A stretch of DNA of 64,000 bases, taken from contig NZ_CP010979.1 in NCBI RefSeq assembly GCF_000498395.2, positions 6,557,849 to 6,621,848 of the forward strand, in the 5' to 3' direction. This document shows positions 1 through 8,346 of this stretch, in pieces; position 1 is the stretch's first letter; every line of letters starts with the position of its first letter. This stretch comes from Pseudomonas putida S13.1.2. Its GTDB lineage: Bacteria > Pseudomonadota > Gammaproteobacteria > Pseudomonadales > Pseudomonadaceae. The notes under the pieces were generated by a model. The model was not told the origin of the DNA and made no database searches. It saw only the letters and a list, made by a program, of their open reading frames with translations. The translations under genes and the position numbers were made by a program.

Positions 1-93
1 GAGCAGCTCCGACGGTAAAACCGGGAACCAGAGGTCTTTCAGGCCGTTGGCCAGGTGGTTTTCAACAGGGTCGACGGTAATCTGCATGTTCAT
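1..93 (-). CDS. Rieske-type aromatic ring-hydroxylating oxygenase, N-terminus (partial)
   Basis: Only the first 31 codons are in the window; the gene continues past the left edge. The ATG at 93 has a GGAGGT ribosome site about 8 nt upstream. The peptide begins MNMQITVDPVENHLANGLKD and continues with LWFPVLPSEL. This matches the start of Rieske [2Fe-2S] oxygenase large subunits, where a conserved W-[FY]-P-V segment precedes the Rieske cysteines. Such enzymes hydroxylate aromatic rings using electrons from a reductase. As the last gene seen in the minus-strand catabolic operon, it would supply the ring-activating step. The Rieske motif itself lies outside the window, so the family call rests on the N-terminus and on context. 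Confidence 0.6.
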   Translation of the reverse strand, partial: MNMQITVDPVENHLANGLKDLWFPVLPSELL

Positions 94-113
94 CTTGTTC
101 TACCTCCGGCGGG

Positions 114-341
114 TCATTCGCCCAGCCGTGCCATCAGGGTTTTGAAAGTGTCTTCGGTCCATTCACCGCTGGTCAGCGGGCAGGGCGGGCCGGCCAGGTT
201 CAGGTGCGCAACCAATTCGCCCAGTTCGCTCACGCCGTTGCCGTAGGCGCGTTCGATCGAGTCGCCGAGCAGGTCTTCGAACGGCGTGTTGGGGCGTTTA
301 CGGGCCTGGTGCGGCTGCAGGTAAACCTCGGGTGTGCTCAT
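114..341 (-). CDS. Small HTH/recombinase-like protein of the catabolic operon
   Basis: 75-residue protein starting MSTPEVYLQPHQARKRPNTP. The frame is open further upstream, but the start at 341 fits because it lies just past the end of the dioxygenase gene at 352. It ends 20 nt before the Rieske oxygenase start, so it is translated with it. It resembles short proteins described as recombinase-like helix-turn-helix domains that are found beside Rieske oxygenases in proteobacterial catabolic clusters. No membrane segment or metal motif is visible. Its function is unknown; an assembly or regulatory partner of the oxygenase is only inferred from position. Confidence 0.65.
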   Translation of the reverse strand: MSTPEVYLQPHQARKRPNTPFEDLLGDSIERAYGNGVSELGELVAHLNLAGPPCPLTSGEWTEDTFKTLMARLGE

Positions 342-351
342 GGGGTTGGCC

Positions 352-1320
352 TCAATTGTTCTTGGGTTTGTCGGTGAGGAACTTGCCTTGCGGTGCTTCG
401 ATATGCTGCTGGCGCCGGGTGTTGCCATCGATGCCACCGGCGATCGCCCATTCGGCGAACACGGTCGGGCCGGGTTCGAATTCGCGCGGTTGCCAGTCGC
501 CGGTCAGTTGGTCTTCGTCGGCGTAGTACTCGACCAGTGCGCCTGCGGGGTTCTTGAAGTACCAGAAGAACGCCGACGACACCGGGTGCCGGCCCGGGCC
601 GATTTCGGTGGCCCAGCCACAGCGGGAAATGTGCATGCCGCCGCCGAACACTTCATGCAGGTCGCGCACGGTGAAGGCCACATGGTTGAGCCCGGCACGT
701 GGGGCCGGCAGCTGCAGCATGAACAGGTCGTGGTGGCCGCCTTCCTCGGCGGTGCGCAGGAAGGCGCCGCGGTTGGGGTAGCGGTCCGAGGCCTGGAAGC
801 CGAAACGCTCGTGGTAGAAGGCTTCGCAGGCATTCACATCCTTGACGAAGAACACCACGTGGCCCACTTCGATGGGCGTGGCGCGTTCGTAGACCGGCGC
901 CGGCTTGTTGATCCGGCCCTTGCTCTGCCAGGTGTTGTGGCCGCTGCACTCGATGTCCAGCGCGCGCTTGCGGGTGACCTGCAGGCGGATCGCCAGGCCG
1001 TTGGGGTCGGTGCAACCGATGCGGCCGTTGCCTTCGACGAAGCCCGGGTCGTTGGCGATGCGCTGGCTGTACAGTGCAAGGTCCGCCTGGCTCTCGACGC
1101 CCCAGACCACTTCACGCACGGTCGAACCGGGCTCGATGGCTGGCGGCAGGCCAGGTTTGTCGAGGGCTGCCAGTACCACGCGGCAGCCGTTGAGGGTTTC
1201 GAAGACGACCTCGTCGGCCTGCTCGCTGACTTTGTTCAGGCCCCAGTCGGCGAAGAAGCGTGCGCAGGTGGCGAGGTCTTCCACGCCATAGGTGACTTCG
1301 TCGATGCCCAGTACGCTCAT
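352..1320 (-). CDS. VOC-superfamily extradiol-type dioxygenase
   Basis: 322 residues with two vicinal-oxygen-chelate repeats, an N-terminal one from about residue 3 and a C-terminal one from about residue 150. The catalytic half carries VGHVVFF, GLNHVAF and VEYYADED, which give the His-His-Glu iron triad of type I extradiol dioxygenases. These enzymes open catechol-like rings beside the two hydroxyls. The length fits the 2,3-dihydroxybiphenyl dioxygenase type. Its ATG overlaps the stop of the aldehyde dehydrogenase gene (ATGA), which indicates translational coupling. With the Rieske oxygenase and the downstream-type hydrolase it suggests a ring-cleavage route. A non-dioxygenase VOC enzyme cannot be excluded. 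Confidence 0.8.
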   Translation of the reverse strand: MSVLGIDEVTYGVEDLATCARFFADWGLNKVSEQADEVVFETLNGCRVVLAALDKPGLPPAIEPGSTVREVVWGVESQADLALYSQRIANDPGFVEGNGRIGCTDPNGLAIRLQVTRKRALDIECSGHNTWQSKGRINKPAPVYERATPIEVGHVVFFVKDVNACEAFYHERFGFQASDRYPNRGAFLRTAEEGGHHDLFMLQLPAPRAGLNHVAFTVRDLHEVFGGGMHISRCGWATEIGPGRHPVSSAFFWYFKNPAGALVEYYADEDQLTGDWQPREFEPGPTVFAEWAIAGGIDGNTRRQQHIEAPQGKFLTDKPKNN

Positions 1321-2807
1321 TGCCCTGCCTCCACGCCGGCCCAGGCCAGCGGCTGTTGGTTCATGCCCCAGTAGAGGCTTTTCTGTTCCATGTACTGCAG
1401 GATGCCCAGGCGGCCTTTTTCGCGGCCCAGGCCGCTGTCACGCCAGCCGCCGAATGGCGTCGAAATGGAAAACTGCTTGTAGGTGTTGATCCATACCGTG
1501 CCGGCCTGCAACTTGCGGCCCAGGGCCCAGGCGCGTTTGTAGTCGCGGCTCCAGATGCCGGCGGCCAGCGCGTAGAGGCTGTCGTTGGCCTGAGCCAGCA
1601 ACTCGTCTTCGCTGTCGAATGGCATGGCTACCAGCACCGGGCCGAAGATTTCTTCCTGGCAGACCTGCTGGTGGTTGCCAAGGCCTTCGAGGATGGTCGG
1701 CGGGTAGAAGTAGCCTTGGTCGAACAGCCCGCCACGCGGGCGTTCACCGCCCAGGCGCAGGCTGCCACCTTCGGCCAGGCCCAGGGCTACGTAGCGTTCC
1801 ACCGATTCACGGTGGGCAGCGCTGATCAGCGGGCCCATCTGCGTACGCTCGTCGGCGGGGTCGCCCAGGCGCAGCTGCGAGGCAGCGGCGGTCAGGCGAG
1901 CCATGAACGGTTCGTACAGGGCGCGAGCGACGAACAGCCGCGACCCTGCGATACAGGCCTCGCCCGAGGAGCTGAAGATGCCGTACAGCACACCGGCCAC
2001 GGCGTGGTCGAGGTCGGCGTCGTCGAGGACGATGGTCGGCGACTTGCCGCCCAGCTCCAGCGACACCGGCATCATCTTGTCGGCGGCAATATGGGCGATG
2101 TGCTTGCCAGTGCGGGTGCCGCCGGTGAACGACACGCGCTTGACCAGCGGGTGGCGGGTCAAGGCGTCACCGAGCAGCGAGCCCTTGCCCGGCAGCACGC
2201 TGACCAGCCCCTTGGGCAGCCCGGCCTCTTCGCAAATGTGGGCCAGTTGCAGGGCCAGCAGCGGGGTGATTTCCGCCGGTTTGATCACCACCGCGTTGCC
2301 GCCGGCCAGGGCCGGGGCAACCTTTTGCGCCTCGCTGGCGATGGGCGAGTTCCACGGTGTGATCGCTGCGACCACGCCCATGGGCTCGTACACGCTCATG
2401 CTGACGAAATCGCCGCGCGACGGTGTGATGGTTTCTTCCAGCGTTTCGCAGGCGGCGGCGAAGAACTGGAAGGTACCTGCCGCGCTGGCGACCAGCGCGC
2501 GGGTTTCATTGATCGGCTTGCCGTTGTCCTGGCGCTGCAGTTGCGCCAGTTCTTCGCTGCGCTCACGTATCAGCCCGGCGATGCGGTACAGCACGGCCGC
2601 GCGTTCGTGCGGTTTGCGCTGCGCCCAGCCGCTGTGCAGGAAGGCTTGGTGCGCGCCCTGTACGGCGGCCTCGACATCCTCAAGGCTGGCGGCGTTGAGC
2701 CAGGCCACCGGCTCGCCGCTGGCCGGGTAGCGGGTGGCGTAGCGTTCGCCACCGCCCAGGCGCCAGGTGCCGGCGATGCAGATGGGTAAGGTCTGTTCCT
2801 GTGTCAT
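1317..2807 (-). CDS. NAD(P)-dependent aldehyde dehydrogenase
   Basis: 496-residue aldehyde dehydrogenase, normal family length. The general base lies in LELGGKSP (Glu about 251) and the nucleophile in SGEACIAGSR (Cys about 285). The cofactor-binding segment FTGGTRTG is also present. It oxidises an aldehyde to a carboxylate in the cytoplasm. The ATG at 2807, with AGGGGA upstream, is preferred over an in-frame ATG 16 codons earlier that falls inside the aspartate dehydrogenase gene. It lies between the aspartate dehydrogenase and the dioxygenase genes in one transcription unit. In this cluster it would take the aldehyde made by the TPP-dependent decarboxylase; that link is inferred. Confidence 0.93.
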   Translation of the reverse strand: MTQEQTLPICIAGTWRLGGGERYATRYPASGEPVAWLNAASLEDVEAAVQGAHQAFLHSGWAQRKPHERAAVLYRIAGLIRERSEELAQLQRQDNGKPINETRALVASAAGTFQFFAAACETLEETITPSRGDFVSMSVYEPMGVVAAITPWNSPIASEAQKVAPALAGGNAVVIKPAEITPLLALQLAHICEEAGLPKGLVSVLPGKGSLLGDALTRHPLVKRVSFTGGTRTGKHIAHIAADKMMPVSLELGGKSPTIVLDDADLDHAVAGVLYGIFSSSGEACIAGSRLFVARALYEPFMARLTAAASQLRLGDPADERTQMGPLISAAHRESVERYVALGLAEGGSLRLGGERPRGGLFDQGYFYPPTILEGLGNHQQVCQEEIFGPVLVAMPFDSEDELLAQANDSLYALAAGIWSRDYKRAWALGRKLQAGTVWINTYKQFSISTPFGGWRDSGLGREKGRLGILQYMEQKSLYWGMNQQPLAWAGVEAGQ

Positions 2808-2817
2808 TGGCAGTCCC

Positions 2818-3621
2818 CTAGATGGATATGGCATGGGCGTGGTTGCCGAGGGCACGCACCACGCTGTAGACGGTCAGTGCCGAGGTCTTCGGGTTGGCAG
2901 CCAGCGGTTTGCCGCGCAGGCTCATCTCGAAGCGGCCAAAGGCGCCGCAGGCTTCGACCTGGTGCACGTTTTCTTCGCTGTGCGGGTCGGCGATCAGGGT
3001 CACGCGGGTGCGGTCCAGGCCGAGCCCTGCCAGCGACAGGGTGGCCGCGACGTTGGCGTTCTTGGGGTACAGCCGCGCCGCCTCACGGGCGCTGCCGTCG
3101 AAGATCACTGTCGCTTCGCTGAGGCTGTCCAGCGTGCACACCTGTTCGGCAGGGGTGTGCTTCCAGGCCTGTGCCGGCTTGCGGCCGATGTAGGCGACAG
3201 CGTCGAGGCCGCCGACCTTGGCCGCCGACAGGGCGTCGATGCCACCGATGGCGCCTGGCAACAGCTCGATCCGCGTATTGCCGCGTGCCGCTGCCGCCTC
3301 CAGGCGCTCGACCAGGCCGGGCTCGGACAGCGCGCCGACCGAGACGATCAGGCAGGCGATGCCCCGCTCCAGCGCTGGTAGCACGTGCTCCTCAATCGCC
3401 TTGTGGCCGGCGCACTCGACCAGCAGGTCGGGGCGCGCATCGGCGGGCAGGGCGGTGAGCACCTGGGGGGGCTGACGGAAGCTGGCCAGCCGCTGGCGCA
3501 CCAGGACTTCGGAGCCGGCAGAGGCAATCACCGCGTCAACGCACAGTTGCGGGTCTTGCTCCAGCAGTTCGAGCACGCCGACGCCAATGGCGCCGCAGCC
3601 GATCATGGTGATATGCAACAT
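2818..3621 (-). CDS. nadX: L-aspartate dehydrogenase (NadX-like)
   Basis: 267 residues starting MLHITMIGCGAIGVGVLELL, with a Rossmann GCGAIG motif at residues 8-13 and the conserved ECAGHKA, SVGALSEPG, LLPGAIGGIDAL and NANVAATLSLAGLG blocks of the aspartate dehydrogenase family. The enzyme interconverts L-aspartate and oxaloacetate/iminoaspartate with NAD(P). The P. aeruginosa enzyme PA3505 sits in a very similar gene neighbourhood. The start at 3621 is chosen over an upstream ATG that would run into the TPP enzyme gene. A role in NAD synthesis is possible, but the catabolic operon context argues for something else. It might handle an amino-containing substrate or product. Confidence 0.88.
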   Translation of the reverse strand: MLHITMIGCGAIGVGVLELLEQDPQLCVDAVIASAGSEVLVRQRLASFRQPPQVLTALPADARPDLLVECAGHKAIEEHVLPALERGIACLIVSVGALSEPGLVERLEAAAARGNTRIELLPGAIGGIDALSAAKVGGLDAVAYIGRKPAQAWKHTPAEQVCTLDSLSEATVIFDGSAREAARLYPKNANVAATLSLAGLGLDRTRVTLIADPHSEENVHQVEACGAFGRFEMSLRGKPLAANPKTSALTVYSVVRALGNHAHAISI

Positions 3622-3631
3622 GGCGGGGTCC

Positions 3632-5314
3632 TCAGGCCGTAGCCTTCTGCGCCTTGGTTTCGCTGTTGGGCGGGCCGGCGAACTGGGTGGCGAAGCCGCC
3701 GACGCTGAGCATGTCCACTTCCAGCAGGAACGGGCCTTGTTCGCCCAGGGCACCTTCGAGCACGTTGCCGAAATTGTTCAGGTCGCTGACCAGGCCATGG
3801 CGCAGGCCGAGCGATTCGGCGAGCTTGCTGTAGTCGGGCGTATGCAGTTCGACGTAGGCATGGCGTGCGCCGTAGATGGCATCCTGGATGTTGCGGATCA
3901 CGCCGTAGCGCTGGTCGTTCATCAGCAGGATGACCACGTTGGCCTTCTCCTGGACCAGCGTTGCCAGTTCACCCAGGTTGAGGATGAAACCACCGTCGCC
4001 TGCCAGGGCAAACACCTTGCGCCCCGGTGCGGTTTCTGCCGCTGCCACCGCCGCGCCAATGCCCATCGCCAGGCCCTGGCCGATGCCGCCACCGAGGGCG
4101 TGCACGCCGGCCAGCGGGTGGTAAAGGTTAAGCAGGCGGTTGCCCCAGATGCTGTTGGACAGGGTCACGTCGCGCACCCAGGTGAAGTTGCGCCCGGTTT
4201 GCGCTTGCAACTGTTCGACCAGCGCCGAGTACGGGCCAAGGTCGGCGACCAATTGCTTGCGCGCTTGCTCGCGCACGGCCTTGAGCTCGGCCAGGAAGTT
4301 CGGGTCGATGTTCAGGCGGCCCTGCAGGCGGTCGGCCAGGCCTTCCAGGGCCAGGGCGGCGTCACCGCAGACGAACAGGTCGCTTGGGTAGCTGCGGCCT
4401 TCGATGGCGGGGTTGACGTCGATGCGCAGGGTGGTGCGCGGCAGCTTCAGGGCATATTTGAAGGTCTCGTTGCTGCGCAGGCGCGAGCCCGCCACCACCA
4501 GCGCGTCGCAGGTCTGCATGAAGCCTTCGACCAGCTTGTTCTGCGAGAACGCGCCCAGGCAGCGTTCGTCGTCCTCGTTGACCACGCCACGGCCTTGGGT
4601 CGAGGTAATCACGCCGACACCCATGTCCAGCAGGCGTTTGACCTGTGCGCCCGCATGCCGGGCGCCGCCGCCCAGCCACAGCAGAGGGCGGGTGGCGTTG
4701 GCCAGGCGCTCGGCGACCAGGTCGAGGGCTTCGGCGGCGGGGGCGGCGACCGGGATCGGCAGCGGTGACAGGTCGGTCGGCATGGGAATGAAGGCCGACT
4801 GGATATCGATCGGGATCTCCACACTGACCGGGCCGGTGGGCGCGGTCAGGGCCGTCTGCACAGCCAGCTTCAGGGTACTGAGTGCGGTCTCGACACTGCG
4901 TACGCGGAATGCTGCCTTGGACACCGCCTTGAGCATGGTCAGCTGATCACGCGCTTCGTGGATGTAGGCCAGCTCCTGGTCCAGGTAGGGCGTTTCGATC
5001 TGCCCGGTGATGTGCAGCAGCGGCGTACCGGCGGTGAGTGCTTCGACCATCGCCCCGGCAGCGTTGCCGGCGGCGGTTCCGGTGGAAGTCAGGCACACTC
5101 CCAGGCCACCGCTGCTGCGGGCGTAGGCGTCAGCCATATTGGTTGCCCCGGCTTCACCGCGGGCCATCACGAAGCGGATGTTGCCGCGCACGGCGAATGC
5201 ATCGAGGATCGGCATGTTGTGGATCGAGATCACGCCGAACGCCGCCTTGACGTCGCATTGCTCGAGGAACGCGGTGATGACGGCACCGACGGTGACAGTG
5301 TTTTCGTTACGCAT
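3632..5314 (-). CDS. Thiamine-pyrophosphate-dependent enzyme (decarboxylase/acetolactate synthase-like)
   Basis: 560 residues with the three-domain TPP fold. The N-terminal Pyr domain carries the catalytic Glu in ARGEAGATNM (about residue 53), and a central domain follows. The C-terminal PP domain has the TPP/Mg motif starting GDGGFILNLGEL at about 439 and ending LLMND. This family decarboxylates 2-oxo acids (benzoylformate, indolepyruvate) or makes acetohydroxy acids. The ATG at 5314 has GGAGG upstream and overlaps the end of the SDR gene by 8 nt. With an aldehyde dehydrogenase two genes further on, a 2-oxo acid decarboxylase role is likely. The true substrate cannot be told from sequence. 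Confidence 0.85.
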   Translation of the reverse strand: MRNENTVTVGAVITAFLEQCDVKAAFGVISIHNMPILDAFAVRGNIRFVMARGEAGATNMADAYARSSGGLGVCLTSTGTAAGNAAGAMVEALTAGTPLLHITGQIETPYLDQELAYIHEARDQLTMLKAVSKAAFRVRSVETALSTLKLAVQTALTAPTGPVSVEIPIDIQSAFIPMPTDLSPLPIPVAAPAAEALDLVAERLANATRPLLWLGGGARHAGAQVKRLLDMGVGVITSTQGRGVVNEDDERCLGAFSQNKLVEGFMQTCDALVVAGSRLRSNETFKYALKLPRTTLRIDVNPAIEGRSYPSDLFVCGDAALALEGLADRLQGRLNIDPNFLAELKAVREQARKQLVADLGPYSALVEQLQAQTGRNFTWVRDVTLSNSIWGNRLLNLYHPLAGVHALGGGIGQGLAMGIGAAVAAAETAPGRKVFALAGDGGFILNLGELATLVQEKANVVILLMNDQRYGVIRNIQDAIYGARHAYVELHTPDYSKLAESLGLRHGLVSDLNNFGNVLEGALGEQGPFLLEVDMLSVGGFATQFAGPPNSETKAQKATA

Positions 5315-6104
5315 GGCGAGACAGGCCTCCGGATACATCGATATGACTGCCAGTGGTGTAGGCCGACAGGGGGGAGGCGAGGAACAGGATGGCCTGCGCC
5401 GCTTCCTTCGGCAGGCCAAGGCGGCCCAGGGGAATTTGTTTGCGTTGCGCCAGCTGCGCGGTCCATTGCGACCAGTCCAGCTCGCGTTCTTCGCGGGCCT
5501 CGAAACGGCGCCGCCATTGTCCGGACTCGACCAGGCCGATGAGGATGCCGTTGACCCTGATGCCGTGTTCGGCGAATTCGAAGGCCATCGAGCGCACCAG
5601 GTTCTTGAGCCCGGCGCGGGCGGCCGAGGTGGCGACCATGTGTGGCTCGGGCTGGCTGGCCAGCAGCGAGTTGACGCAGACGATCGAGGCGTTTGCCTGG
5701 CCTTGCAGCTGCGCCAGAAAAGCCCGCACAGGGTGGATGACCGAGAAAAACTTCAGCTGCAGTTCGTCGTTCCAGGCGTCGTCGGTGGTACTTGCGAAGG
5801 TCGACACGCGGCCTTGGCCGGCATTGTTGACCAGTACCTGGGCTGGGCCGAGGGCGGCCAGGCTGGTGGCGGCAAAGGCCTGCACGGAACCTGCGTCGAG
5901 CACGTCGCACACCTGGGCCAGCAGGCGCGCTTGGGGGAACCGCTGGCGCAGGCGCGCTTCGGCGCTGCGCAGGCGGTCTTCGTTGCGCCCGCAAAAGGCC
6001 ACGCGGGCGCCGGCTTCGAGCAGCAGTTCGACGCAGGCGTAGCCGATGCCGGACGAGCCGCCGGTGACAATCACCGTGCTTTCGTGAAGTTGATAGGGGT
6101 TCAT
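5307..6104 (-). CDS. SDR-family oxidoreductase with altered active site
   Basis: 265-residue short-chain dehydrogenase/reductase. The nucleotide-binding motif TGGSSGIG lies at about 14-21 and NNAG at about 93-96. The expected catalytic Ser is at about 146 (VNSLLAS). At the usual spacing of 13 and 17 residues after it, the canonical Tyr and Lys are replaced by Thr (about 159) and Arg (about 163) within ATSAARAGL. The protein therefore may not be a classical dehydrogenase. Its stop overlaps the start of the TPP enzyme gene, and its start is 2 nt from the IclR gene end. The cofactor may still bind, while the chemistry is uncertain. Confidence 0.85.
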   Translation of the reverse strand: MNPYQLHESTVIVTGGSSGIGYACVELLLEAGARVAFCGRNEDRLRSAEARLRQRFPQARLLAQVCDVLDAGSVQAFAATSLAALGPAQVLVNNAGQGRVSTFASTTDDAWNDELQLKFFSVIHPVRAFLAQLQGQANASIVCVNSLLASQPEPHMVATSAARAGLKNLVRSMAFEFAEHGIRVNGILIGLVESGQWRRRFEAREERELDWSQWTAQLAQRKQIPLGRLGLPKEAAQAILFLASPLSAYTTGSHIDVSGGLSRHA

Positions 6105-6105
6105 C

Positions 6106-6933
6106 TCAATCCCTCATCAGGGCGGTGACGCGGCCGTGGCCTGCGTTGGGTGTGTAGTTGAGCAGCCGCGACAGCTCATCGGCGCTATTGCGTACCTGGC
6201 CCAGCATGTTGTCGAAATTGACGTGGCCGATCTGCACGGTGGGTATGGTCAGGCCGAGCGCGGCGACCACCTGGCCGCTGACATCGCGCACCGGCGCTGC
6301 GACCGTGGAGATGCTCGGTTCGAAAAAGCCTTCGCCGCTGACATAGCCCCGCAGGCGGTCGGCCTGGACCAGGTCGAAGAGTTCCAGCACGGTTTTTGGC
6401 GTGCACGCTGAAAACTGCTCCAGGTGCTCTTCCGGGTACAGTTCGCGCAGTTCGCCCAGGCTCAGGTCAGCCAGCAGGATGCGACCCAGTACTGTGGCAT
6501 GGGCGGGGAGGCGGGTGCCGACGGTGACCGCACTGGAGAACACCGAGGGTGGCGAGACCTTGGCCACGTAGACGATCGAGCGGCCGTCGCGCACCACCAG
6601 GTTGCTCGGGTAGTTGAGGTGGTCGCACAGCCGTGCCAACAGTGGCTGGCCGAGCTCTGTCAGCTCCAGCGAGGCCAGGTACTCGAAGCCCAGGCGCAGC
6701 ACCGACATGCCGAGGCGGTACTCGTTGCCGCTGCGGGTGACGAAGCCCATGGTTTCCAGGGTGGTCAGCAGGCGGAAGATGGTCGAGCGTGGTAGCGACA
6801 GGCGTCGGGCCAGCTCGGGGGCGGTCAGGGTACGGTTCTGCCGGCTGAATTCGCACAGCAGTAGCAGGCCGCGTTCCAGGCCCGGAACAATGTACTTGTC
6901 CTGGTTTTCCTTCAACGGATCCATATCGTTCAT
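6106..6933 (-). CDS. IclR-family transcriptional regulator
   Basis: 275 residues. An N-terminal winged helix-turn-helix spans about 15-80 (LTAPELARRLSLPRSTIFRL, then LETMGFV). It is followed by the IclR effector-binding domain, with RLGMSVLRLG, AHATVLGRILLA and a C-terminal IAAP-like VAAPVRD block. IclR proteins bind small aromatic or carboxylic effectors and control catabolic operons. It lies inside the operon, and its ATG overlaps the stop of the hydrolase gene (ATGA). It is therefore the obvious candidate local regulator, probably acting at the promoter upstream of the ABC genes near 11.85-11.97 kb. Activator or repressor action cannot be decided from sequence. Confidence 0.92.
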   Translation of the reverse strand: MNDMDPLKENQDKYIVPGLERGLLLLCEFSRQNRTLTAPELARRLSLPRSTIFRLLTTLETMGFVTRSGNEYRLGMSVLRLGFEYLASLELTELGQPLLARLCDHLNYPSNLVVRDGRSIVYVAKVSPPSVFSSAVTVGTRLPAHATVLGRILLADLSLGELRELYPEEHLEQFSACTPKTVLELFDLVQADRLRGYVSGEGFFEPSISTVAAPVRDVSGQVVAALGLTIPTVQIGHVNFDNMLGQVRNSADELSRLLNYTPNAGHGRVTALMRD

Positions 6934-7787
6934 AGCACGCTACCTGTGAGGGAGGTGTCCAGGGCACGGGCAAGCAAGCCCGTCACCCTGTCAGGTTGTT
7001 CGATGGCGCAGGCATGGCCGGCGCCAGGTATCAGCTTGAAAGGCGCGCCCAGTGCCTCGGCCAGGGCCTGGCAGTCGCGCGCGGGGGTGATGGCATCGGC
7101 GCTGCCGCAGTGCACTTCGCAGGGCACGGTCGGCGGCGCAAAGCGCAGCAGATGGTCGCCGCACAACAGCTCGATGGCTTGGCGGTAGCCGTGCGGCAGC
7201 AGCCGCGCCATGTTCCAGTGCACCCAGGCCAGCGCTTGGGTGCTGGCGCTGGCAGACAGCAAGTGCGCGCTGCGCTCACGGGCCATGTGCTCGATGCCCA
7301 TGTGCTCCAGGGTGTGCAGGCGCTTGCTGCGTACGGCCTGGCCTTGCTCGGGTTGCTCCCCGTAGCCGCGCGCCGGGCTCAGCAGTACCAGGCGGCTGAC
7401 CCGGGCCGGGTGGGCCTGGGCAAAAGCGGCGGCGGTCAGCGCGCCGAGGGAATGGCCCACCAGCACGCAGCGTTCGATGTCCAAGGCGTCGAGCGTGTGC
7501 AGCAGGCGGGCGGCATAGTCGCCGGCCTTGGGCGCAGCCATTGGCAGTGGCGTGGACTGGCCGTAGCCCGGGGCGTCCCAGGCGATCACCCGCGCCCGCT
7601 CGCTCAGGCCCAAGGCCACTTGCAACCAGCTGGCCGCGCCCGACCCTATGCCGTGCAGCAGCATCATGGCCTGGCCACTGCCAGCCTCGCGCACCGCTTG
7701 CTGGCCTTGGTCCAGGCGTAGCAGGCGCTCGGCGAAGCGCTGGTCGAGTTGCCCGAGCAGTGGGGCAATGGGGGTGATCGGCATCAT
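6930..7787 (-). CDS. Alpha/beta-fold hydrolase
   Basis: 285 residues with a complete hydrolase triad: nucleophile GHSLG (Ser about 113), acid in GSADAIT, and His in GAGHACAIEQP. The oxyanion segment LLHGIGSG is near residue 45. It resembles meta-cleavage product hydrolases and haloperoxidase-like esterases, which cut C-C or ester bonds. Next to an extradiol dioxygenase it may cleave a ring-opened product, although lactone or ester hydrolysis is equally possible. It sits 4 nt from the cupin gene and overlaps the IclR start, so it is part of the same transcript. Confidence 0.85.
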   Translation of the reverse strand: MMPITPIAPLLGQLDQRFAERLLRLDQGQQAVREAGSGQAMMLLHGIGSGAASWLQVALGLSERARVIAWDAPGYGQSTPLPMAAPKAGDYAARLLHTLDALDIERCVLVGHSLGALTAAAFAQAHPARVSRLVLLSPARGYGEQPEQGQAVRSKRLHTLEHMGIEHMARERSAHLLSASASTQALAWVHWNMARLLPHGYRQAIELLCGDHLLRFAPPTVPCEVHCGSADAITPARDCQALAEALGAPFKLIPGAGHACAIEQPDRVTGLLARALDTSLTGSVL

Positions 7788-7791
7788 CGGC

Positions 7792-8331
7792 TTACCCGCG
7801 CTTGATCGAAGCCAGCGGGTGTGCTGGCGGGTAGGTCGGGGTCACCGGTTTCTTGGCGCCCAGCATCACGCACATCAGCGCGTCTTCATCACCCACGTTG
7901 ATCTCTTCGCGGTACACCCCGGGTGGTACCGAGATCAGGTCGCGGTCGGTGAGGATGGTCTCGAAGCGCTCGCCGTCCTTTTCGATGATCACTTTCAGCT
8001 TGCCGCGCAGCACGAAGAACACTTCCTCAACGTCGGTGTGCAGGTGGGGCGGGCCTTCGTGACCGGCCGGGATGACCATGGTGGAGAAGGTGAAGTGCTC
8101 GGACGGAATGGTGTTCATGTCACTGCCCACACCGGTGCCGCCAGTGCCTACATAGCGCATCTGCGCGCGGCGGAACTTGGGGTCGTAATCGGCCTGGAAC
8201 TTGAGCGCGTCCCAGTCGTAGCGACGGGTCTCGTAGCGGGCGATGCGGCTCTGCATCCAGCTGGCGAGGTCGGCGTCGGCCGGGCGGTCCCAGGATTTCG
8301 GGGCGTCGTGCTGTTGGGAAAGGTCGGTCAT
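7792..8331 (-). CDS. Cupin-domain protein
   Basis: 179 residues with one cupin barrel. Motif 1 reads HEGPPHLHTDVEEVFFVLRG, with two His and a Glu as metal ligands, and a weaker motif 2 lies around SVPPGVYREEINVG. Single-domain cupins in catabolic operons include small dioxygenases, isomerases and sensor proteins. The metal ligands of motif 1 are intact, so an enzyme is plausible. It is placed between an SDR (15 nt upstream) and the alpha/beta hydrolase (4 nt downstream). The substrate is unknown. Confidence 0.8.
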   Translation of the reverse strand: MTDLSQQHDAPKSWDRPADADLASWMQSRIARYETRRYDWDALKFQADYDPKFRRAQMRYVGTGGTGVGSDMNTIPSEHFTFSTMVIPAGHEGPPHLHTDVEEVFFVLRGKLKVIIEKDGERFETILTDRDLISVPPGVYREEINVGDEDALMCVMLGAKKPVTPTYPPAHPLASIKRG

Positions 8332-8346
8332 GGGATTCTCCTTTGC

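Noticed and set aside
334..2789. Long plus-strand open frames (346 and 489 codons) opposite the dioxygenase and aldehyde dehydrogenase genes
   Set aside because: They are antisense shadows typical of GC-rich genes. The minus-strand proteins have clear family motifs, and the plus-strand products have none.
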